NCBI GenBank assembly: GCA_030568195.1
Contig: JAJLTO010000004.1
Location: 682,001 to 746,000, forward strand
DNA from: Dipodascopsis uninucleata var. uninucleata
Lineage: Eukaryota; Ascomycota; Lipomycetes; Lipomycetales; Lipomycetaceae
DNA: 64,000 nt
Direction of reading: 5' to 3'
Positions 56,838 to 64,000 of the stretch are shown here, in pieces. The number at the start of each line of letters is the position of its first letter. Position 1 is the stretch's first letter. Under the pieces are notes generated by a model. The model worked only from the letters and a program-made list of their open reading frames with translations. It was not told the DNA's origin and did no database searches. The translations under genes and the position numbers were made by a program.

Positions 56838-57682
56838 ATGGGAAGTGTTTTTTTACCTCACTTGCGCACAGGATGGTAAGTATTAGCTTCGAACATAAGT
56901 TTATTAGCCTTGCTAGAGTGTATTGTTAACTGGACGGCGCATTTGTAGGCATGTCGACCAAGCTATCATGTCAGGTATGTGTCAATAAAGAGGAGCGTTG
57001 CATTCTTAAGATTATGTAGAGAGATTAACACAACTAAATAGAGGAAGATAGGTTGGTTGTGATTAGATTTGGAAGAGACTGGGTAAGTTTATACTGTAAT
57101 GGCGGCAATCAGATCAAATTCATTTTTTATAAACCTCTTACACGATATAATTATTGTATATTTAGGATGAGCAATGCATGCGTATGGACGAAATCTTATA
57201 TAAAATTGCTGATCGAGTCAAGAATTTTGCGGTGATTTATGTTTGTGATATTGATGAAGTTCCCGATTTTAATAAAGTAAGTATTTTTGCTTCAATTGCC
57301 TCCGCTTGCAAATATCAGATATCTAATAGCATCAAATAGATGTATGAACTATACGACCCTGTCACAGTTATGTTTTTCTTTAGGAATAAGCATATGGTAA
57401 GCATTGTTTAACAGATATTGATAACTTATGGATGATAAGAATACTAATACGAGGTTTTATGATGCTAGATGTGCGATTTCGGAACCGGAAACAATAATAA
57501 GCTGAATTGGGTGCTTGAAGACAAGCAAGAACTCATTGATATCATCGAAACAATCTACAAAGGAGCCAAGAAAGGACGAGGTTTAGTAGTAAGTCCAAAA
57601 GGTAAGCTTATTCAATTGACTTGATTATTCTGATACTAGCTAACATTTACTGTCAGACTATTCAACTAAATATCGATATTAA
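56838..57682 (+). CDS. DIB1: U5 snRNP 15-kDa protein Dib1/Dim1 (thioredoxin-like)
   Basis: Seven small exons: 56838-56875, 56949-56974, 57042-57082, 57166-57276, 57340-57396, 57469-57601 and 57657-57682, giving 143 residues (human TXNL4A 142). The joined protein reads through MGSVFLPHLRTGWHVDQAIM, SEEDRLVVIRFGRDWDEQCM, DEVPDFNKMYELYDPVTVMF, FGTGNNNKLNWVLEDKQELI and ends GLVVSPKDYSTKYRY. It is one of the most conserved spliceosome proteins. It sits in the U4/U6.U5 tri-snRNP and leaves at activation. No single exon gives a long frame, so the gene is easily missed: three exons are 41 bases or shorter. It converges with MRE11, with 141 bases between stops. Confidence 0.97.
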
Positions 57683-57823
57683 TCAACTAGAGGATAGTGA
57701 TTGTGATTTACGCATGATTGTAAGTTAATTATATAATAGAAAATATAAAATAACTATTCAGCTTATTTTTTTATTAATAGATTTTTTGTGATATTAATTT
57801 TGTTGGAGCTTTAGAAGAAGCAA

Positions 57824-60735
57824 TCAATCGAACGCATCATCCTCGTCATCATCAATGATTTCCTAACACAACATCCGTTAGAAAATTTGTATTTTATAAA
57901 GTAAAAAGTGTAATACTTACAATAGGATATTGCGCTTCGGTCTGTGGATTTGATAAGGAATCCGTAATAGATGATTTATTGGGTATCGAGTTCCTGACAC
58001 TTGATATATTACTTGCACGAGTGGTTCGTTGAGATGTGACCTTTGTAAACGGATTTAGTATTGAGCTATTAAACTGAGATCTTTGTGATGATTCGGCTAG
58101 GGTTTTTCTTTTCGACGACTTTGGAGGGGATGCAGGTAATGTAGATTGTCGTGACGTAGCTATCCTTGATTGAGTTGTCTTAGATAGTAACGACTTTCTG
58201 GCTGAAGACTTTGATGATTGCTGGGCTGTCTGGCGGCGACTAGACCGTTTGCTTATTGTAGGTCTAATTCAAGACATTAGTATATAGAGCATCCCTCAAA
58301 TAGTAAATTTATTGAACATACTCAGGCTCTGGTTCGAAGTCACTACTTGCTTCAAGAATCTCTTCAGATTCTTCGGTATCGCTAGCGACGAACAGTGGAG
58401 TTTCACCCTCATGTACCCTACAAACCATTAATCTACAGAAAATATATTGTGTTATGGATGAAGTGTACGTACCCTGTTTCCTTCGCTTGTCTGATTGATA
58501 TTGCTTGCGAACGCGACGCTACTTCAGGGAGTATGTTGTCGTCTGAGTCATCGCTGAACGCAACCTTCGTCTTGCGTTTGTTTGCATTAGTGTCAGATGC
58601 CACTCTAGATTGTCTGGAACTTATAGGTTTTCTAGGCATATCTAATGAACGACTAGTAGTATGACTATTCTGATCTTGATTCTTGGACAACAACTGTAGT
58701 GTTTCTTCTATATTGTCTTCATTTATGTCGTTCAAGGTCAAAATTTTCTTAATCTGAGATTCTAGAGAATCATCGACAAATCTAAATATTGTCTTAGAAG
58801 CAAAGATCATTACTATATATAAAAATATTCTTACGTTTTAATAGCTTGTCGATCATCTTTATCCACGAAAAAGCTGATGGCTTCATTTAGTCCGCTCTCT
58901 GGTAAGATATCAAGAGTATGACCCTTCAGAAACTCTTCTACCAAGGACTGCACTTTTATGCTGTTAATATCAATGCCTTCCACAACTTCGACAGAATCCT
59001 TATCAAAATCGTTTCGTTCTGAACATTAGTTAGAGATATATTACAAGACACTAAATTCTTTAAGCCTTACTTCCTGAACTTGTGACCGACTTCTTTCGGT
59101 AGAACTGTACAATGTCGTTGACGTTGGCAACTCTTCCTACAAATCTATTTGAAAATCTTCTGGGGTTCTCGACCTCGTATCCACCTGAATATTCAACCTT
59201 CCAGTCATAATTAGTACAAGATATCGAAAATTTAGTAACACATTCAATAACTCACTCTTAATCTTATAAGTGGAAGAGGAGGTTCGTCAGTGGCCAAATA
59301 GCCGTTTTCGCCCTTGCTATCCTCCCTCCACTTATTATTGGCTTCACTGATCAACTGATCAACTTGGTCAATTAACCAGCGAATTACTTGTCCTTTGTTC
59401 TTTGAATTTGCAGCAAATCCAGAATCTCGTGAGAGAATCACGTCTTTCATTATGAATGGTCTTACGGTTTTCAGCCTTATTCGTTGTATCTCAAATTTCT
59501 TACCAGTAATCGTCAGTAGGCCCACAAACCTATAATACATAAACGCAAGTTAGAACTGTGGCAATGAGACCTCTGCATTATCATGGAGCAGGACATACTT
59601 TTCGACAGCTTCTCCTTCACATAAGCTTGTAGCTACGGAGCTTCCCGGCTGAATCACGCTAAACCCCGTTTCTGGGTTGACCTGAGGATCTAATATACAC
59701 TCATGCTCATGGCCCCAGACAACTAAATCCAAAAAATTAGGCAAGAAATTTTCTGGGAGGTATCCGGTTTCTGTATGTGAATGACTGATATGAACGTCAG
59801 CAATGACGACTCTAATTTAAATAAGTAATTCAAAACATACTGGTTTTGGTGGACTGCCATTATATTGAACCATTCACTCTCAGAACTGCTAGTGCGGTCA
59901 GGACGAAGAAACTTCACTTTGTGGTCACGAAATGTACGATACAGCCTCTCGTCCCTGACATTTGCCATCCCATAAATTGCTATCCTAGTAAATCCCTTCT
60001 GAAATAACAGGGGAGCAATGACGATATTGTCATTCTCCGGTACTCTGCCAAAATGATTTACTAATCCTGTAGCTGATATAATATCAAGAGGAGCTAAATG
60101 TCCTTCCTATAGTACGTCTTAGTCGTAAGATAATTATCGCAATAAATCATATACTCCTTACACCAGCAGAATCATCATGATTACCACTAATAGCCAGAAC
60201 TGGTATAGACACATTGATATTTGGATCTTCGTAATTAATATGTCCAAATCTATTGATTATCATGGTCAGTACTAGAGCATGCATAATAACCTTCATAATC
60301 TACTCACGCATCTTGTAAAGCAAGTCTGGCATCACTCAATAGTTCAAGCTCGCATGGCCTATCGCCATAACAATTTTCACGTAAGATTTTAACAACCTGA
60401 TATAAAGACTTCCTGGACGGCTTGTTCTCGTGGAACAAATCACCTGCCAGTAAGACCATATCGACCTATCACGCGAATTAGCTTACATTTTCGGTAATAA
60501 TAGCATAATCAGCATATTCACAACAGAATACTCAATATCTCAGTACTCACGTCCTTATCTTTTGCTATCTTCATAACCTCTTCAAAAGATCTCCACGAAT
60601 CATCTCCTCTGATAGGGTCGCGCTCATTATAGCCTACATGATTATCCGACGAGATCAATATGCGAATTGTATTCGGACCTGTCCAGTTATTAGTATGTCT
60701 CCTCTACGAGATATTTCTAGTAATATACCGTTCAT
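57824..60735 (-). CDS. MRE11: Double-strand-break repair nuclease Mre11
   Basis: Thirteen exons: 60735-60729, 60678-60551, 60465-60308, 60249-60162, 60106-59841, 59784-59599, 59529-59256, 59197-59071, 59018-58835, 58781-58473, 58417-58322, 58263-57921 and 57862-57824. They join to 734 residues in one frame. Phosphoesterase motifs are [44 protein letters not shown] and [12 protein letters not shown]. The capping domain has [20 protein letters not shown] and [20 protein letters not shown]. The tail is Ser/Arg-rich and ends [12 protein letters not shown]. Mre11 is the nuclease of the MRN complex, which opens and senses DNA ends. The first coding exon is 7 bases (MN plus one base); a start further upstream has no in-frame ATG before a stop. 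Confidence 0.95.
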
Positions 60736-61265
60736 TATGGTAGCAAATCCTTCTAAATTAATATTCGGACAAGTCTCGATACTGTCGTGAGACTGTCCAA
60801 TTTTATTCGATGAAGATCTTGCATCATTACTGATTATAATTTATATTACACACGTCGCACTTTTTCACAGCCGCACAAACCCTGCAGTTCTCGCGCATAA
60901 TTTTGCACAGAGTTAAAAAATACTAGGATTGGACTAATATTTGCTGATGCATAAAAAAATAAAGCCTCTTAGTTAAACATAATTTATAGCTATATAACAC
61001 TAAACAGAGCAAATCTATAAAAGCAATTACATAGAAATTGCAATGTGTCAGTTTGACTATATTAATTAATAAAGTATTATTACAGAATTAATGCAAATTC
61101 TCTAAAATTTGAGCCAGTCCAGTATGATCAAGAATACATATGTTACAGCAATTGGATATATTGCAAATAATATTGGTATAGCACAAAAGGTTTAAGAGAC
61201 TCTGAAACGGTAATAGCATTGGATCGTGAATGTAGTTTATCTTTACTCACAACCTCAAGTGTATG
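60736..61265. other. Intergenic, 0.53 kb
   Basis: MRE11 promoter and 3' flank of the coiled-coil gene, both on the minus strand. AT-rich with no other feature. Confidence 0.6.
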
Positions 61266-63975
61266 CTAGTTGGAATCAATACGTAACTTGTGTTTCCTGA
61301 TATTTGATCCATTTCTGGTTATCCTAGCTGAACCTAACTGTTCTTCAAATTTGTCGTTTTGCGAACTTTTAGGTACATATGCAGCCTAAAGAGCTCATTT
61401 GTTTAGTCCATCAAGCCAGTATATTAAAAGAGTATTATTGCACTACTTACACTATTCTTACGAGAGCTCGATCGTGTAGCAATCTAACTTATGAATTGTT
61501 AAGAATGTCCTCAATTTCATCTGGTAATAAGTGATCTTACCTTTCGCTTTTTGGTATTGGTATTGCATTTATCATCTTCATTAGGAGCCTGTAATTGGGT
61601 ATATTTCATACCATTTTCATCTTCCATAGGTGTCATCGAGTGTCCTACACTTTTGCTTGCCCTAATATTACTATCAATAGTGCTTAACGGGATTACCGGG
61701 TTTGATGATCGTAAGAGTGGACTATCAAATTCCGCGGTAGACTTTTTTGTGACGGAATCAACCGGTTGAGAATCAGGTACACATAATTCAGGTCCTAGAC
61801 CTGAACTTTGGGGGTATACTAAGGATTCATCGACTTGGACATTAGTCGGAATTGGTATAGTTCTAGGACGCGTTTCGTCGTGAAGTTGACCTCTCTGATG
61901 GGTCCTGATTGCACTTTGAGTCACTGCAGCCTGTCGTAGTTCGCTATTCTCTTCCGTAATATGCCTAACGAAATTGTCTTTTTGTCGAATTTCTTCTTCA
62001 TATCGAACTAGCTGGGCCTCGTACTGCCGTGCAAGATAAGCAGACTTTTGCCGCAATTCTCGTTCCGATTCCAAGTCGAGAAGAAGTTTGTCTCTATCAG
62101 ATAAACTCCTCTCTATATCTCTCCTCATTCTTTCAATTTCGGAATTAAGAGATTTTATAAGACTATTCTGTTCTTTGTTGCGATTTTTTGAGATTTGGTA
62201 ATGTTGATCTTCAAGATTTGATACTTCTTCCTCCAGTTGCTTTCGGTGCTAAGTCGTGTTAAAAACTTACTAGATAAGACAAAAAATAGTCACATACTGC
62301 TCTTAATAACTCATTCTTTTCGTCATCATTTCGTTGTTCAATGTTTTTGAGCTTAACCTATATCTGCTGTTAGAATACTATTTGATTTGGACATCTTCCA
62401 GCACAATGCTTACATCGAAAGCTCTATTAATATTTTGTAAGTCACTATTGGACAGTCGCAGATCTTCGAGTTCTCTTTGAAGACTAATCAGATTGCGAGA
62501 AAGATACTCTTTCTCATCCCTGAAAATTTTCTTCGCTTCATTCAATTCTAGTTTTGAATTTTTCGCTTCATGTTCCAATTTTGATAAAATCTCTTTGGAA
62601 ACCGTGTGATCTTTCAAGTCGTCAATTTCCTTTTTAAGCAGCTCTATTGATATGGCTTGTGATTTTAGTTTACCATCTTTCTCTACGAGACAGGATTTTA
62701 ATTGTTTATTTTCAGCCTGGATATTCAAAGATTCAGCGGTATCCCTTTGTATCGAGCTTTTTATATTTGTGATTGCATCGATAATATCTTGACGTTGTTC
62801 GTCTTTAGTTAGGATTACTCCATCCTTACTGACTGTTTGTTGAGACGAAAGTAATCTGATAGTACCAAAATGTCAGAGCGTCAAATTCATATAGTAATAT
62901 ATAATTTAAGTGCGTAGGAATTCTTATAGCTACCTTTTAATTTCATGAGTAAGCATACTGATTTTCGATTCCATCTTCTGAACGACTGACTCGTTGAAAG
63001 AGTATAATTTCTCAATCTTCTCTTCGAGTTCCAACACTTTGCTACGCTCCTCGACAAGTAGACCAGATTTCTCATCCAGTTTTTCTTGGAGTATTGCGCA
63101 TGTCATAGATTCTAAAAATATGTCAGCAGCGGGATCACCACTATATTTCCTCTGCTTCACGTAGGAAACTTACTAAGGTGTAACTCCTTATCATAATCTT
63201 TGAGCCTTTGTGATATCTCGAAATCAAGCTGATGTACCATCTCAACGTCTCTGCGACCAACAACAACAGTGCTTCGAAGTTCAACAAGTGACAGTTTCAC
63301 AATATCGATTTTAGTAGAAACTTCATCCATTCCAAGTCGGAGGCTCGCTCTATCTAAGTTGATACTCGTGAAGGTTTCAGACAGTTTGATAAATCTCTGC
63401 TTAAGCTCTTTAAGAGATGCCCTCGTAGAAGACAGCTCCTCCTCTCTAATAGATAAGCTTTTCTTAGCATAAGAAAGTTCATGTTCCAATTTGTTTTTTT
63501 GGGACAGGAGAGATTTAACCATCGCTATAAGAGGATCAAGTGTTTGATTCTTCATATCAACAGAGTTTGTTAACAAAGACAGTAGCATGTGATAGGCATT
63601 ATTATCAGACTTATCTGAAGGAGGAAAGTGCTCATAGGAGACAGGCTTAATAGAAGTCCCTGAAACAGACAGAGCAGCTGTAGAAGAATTCAGATTTTCC
63701 AGATCAGTAGGCACCTTTAAATAACTGGAATCGTTATCGAGCAGACCGGGTATATCAGTAAATGAGCACTCCAAGCTTTGATCAGAGACAGAAACAACGG
63801 TACTCTTAGTATCAGAAGAGCGTCGAAATTTGGAATTTGTAGCATGGTCATCAAGTTTACTTTCAGTTAACTCGCTATCGATGTTTGGTATCACTTTGTA
63901 GCCATTTTCATTGTTCTTGCTAACGTCATCACTCAGCAAGCTATTGCTTGTATGATTCGCCGGAATAACCTTCAT
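61266..63975 (-). CDS. Large coiled-coil protein of unknown function
   Basis: Seven exons: 63975-63174, 63111-62934, 62855-62414, 62357-62298, 62248-61541, 61483-61451 and 61385-61266, giving 780 residues. A Ser/Asp/Asn-rich N-terminus (~1-140) is followed by long predicted coiled coil (~145-620; e.g. LSQKNKLEHELSYAKKSLSI, KVLELEEKIEKLYSFNESVV, LISLQRELEDLRLSNSDLQN). A disordered, basic tail follows (KKRKIATRSSRKNSAAY across exons 5-7). No motor, kinase or GTPase motif is visible. The plan recalls spindle-pole, septation or kinetochore scaffold proteins, but I cannot name the family. The ATG at 63975 is 25 bases from the window edge and no in-frame stop precedes it, so the true start may lie outside. 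Exon 6 (33 bases) rests on frame and splice signals only. Confidence 0.8.
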
Positions 63976-64000
63976 TATATTATTTGACGGTAATAAAGCA

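Noticed and set aside
59530-59598. Read-through of MRE11 intron 6 giving extra residues after GEAVEK
   Set aside because: The stretch has GTATGT, a TTCTAAC branch and an AG acceptor; removing it restores the family sequence, while reading on reaches a stop.
1-64000. Mobile elements, virus-derived elements, CRISPR arrays, rRNA genes
   Set aside because: No transposase, reverse transcriptase, integrase or capsid-like frames, no terminal repeats, no spaced direct repeats and no rRNA-like sequence were seen on reading both strands.

Overview
The window is nuclear DNA from a fungus, most likely an ascomycete outside the Saccharomyces-type yeasts. Gene density is about one gene per 2.5-3 kb. Introns are many and short (about 50-150 bases). 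Donors are GTATGT, GTAAGT or GTGAGT, and branch sites resemble CTAAC close to the acceptor. CTG reads as leucine at conserved positions (U5-15kD and Arl2-like proteins). Fungal markers include Erg6 sterol C-24 methyltransferase, D-arabinono-1,4-lactone oxidase, an external NADH dehydrogenase with an EF-hand, a Drs1 helicase and a Dip2/Cmr2-type protein. NRDE2/Nrl1 and a HomolD-like box at a ribosomal protein gene argue against a Saccharomycetaceae yeast. The species and subphylum cannot be fixed from this window; an early-diverging ascomycete is my inference.

Layout. Bases 1-5552 carry no convincing gene. The first ~3.8 kb is visibly GC-richer than the rest, then comes AT-rich DNA with poly-T and (TA)n runs. 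From 5.5 to 12.7 kb the + strand carries a ketopantoate-reductase-like protein, TYW3, an unknown Ser-rich protein and an EngB-type GTPase. ERG6 (-) and an ATR/Rad3/Mec1 kinase (+) diverge at 14.4-15.3 kb. A membrane GNAT protein (+) faces an EF-hand NADH dehydrogenase (-). DRS1 (-) and RPS5 (+) diverge from a shared 0.37-kb promoter. RAD18 (+), a CHMP7-like ESCRT-III protein (-), ESF1 (+) and a DIP2-like protein (+) fill 31-42 kb. An ARL2-like GTPase (-) and ALO1 (+) diverge. NRDE2 (-), an LDAH-like lipid-droplet hydrolase (+), DPH5 (+), a ferroportin-like transporter (-), TRS85 (+), DIB1/Dim1 (+) and MRE11 (-) follow. A 780-residue coiled-coil protein of unknown function (-) reaches the right edge and may start outside it.

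Functional themes. Three DNA-damage genes (ATR kinase, RAD18, MRE11) and three ribosome genes (DRS1, RPS5, ESF1) lie in the window, but they are scattered among unrelated housekeeping genes and do not form a cluster. I rebuilt exon structures by hand for thirteen genes; every joined frame divides by three and matches the family. I found no virus-like element, transposon, CRISPR array, rRNA or intact tRNA. No previously undescribed multi-gene system is evident. The strongest leads are the gene-free GC-rich left flank with a closely spaced box A/box B pair, a HomolE/HomolD-like promoter, several micro-exons, and three proteins whose functional motifs depart from their families.
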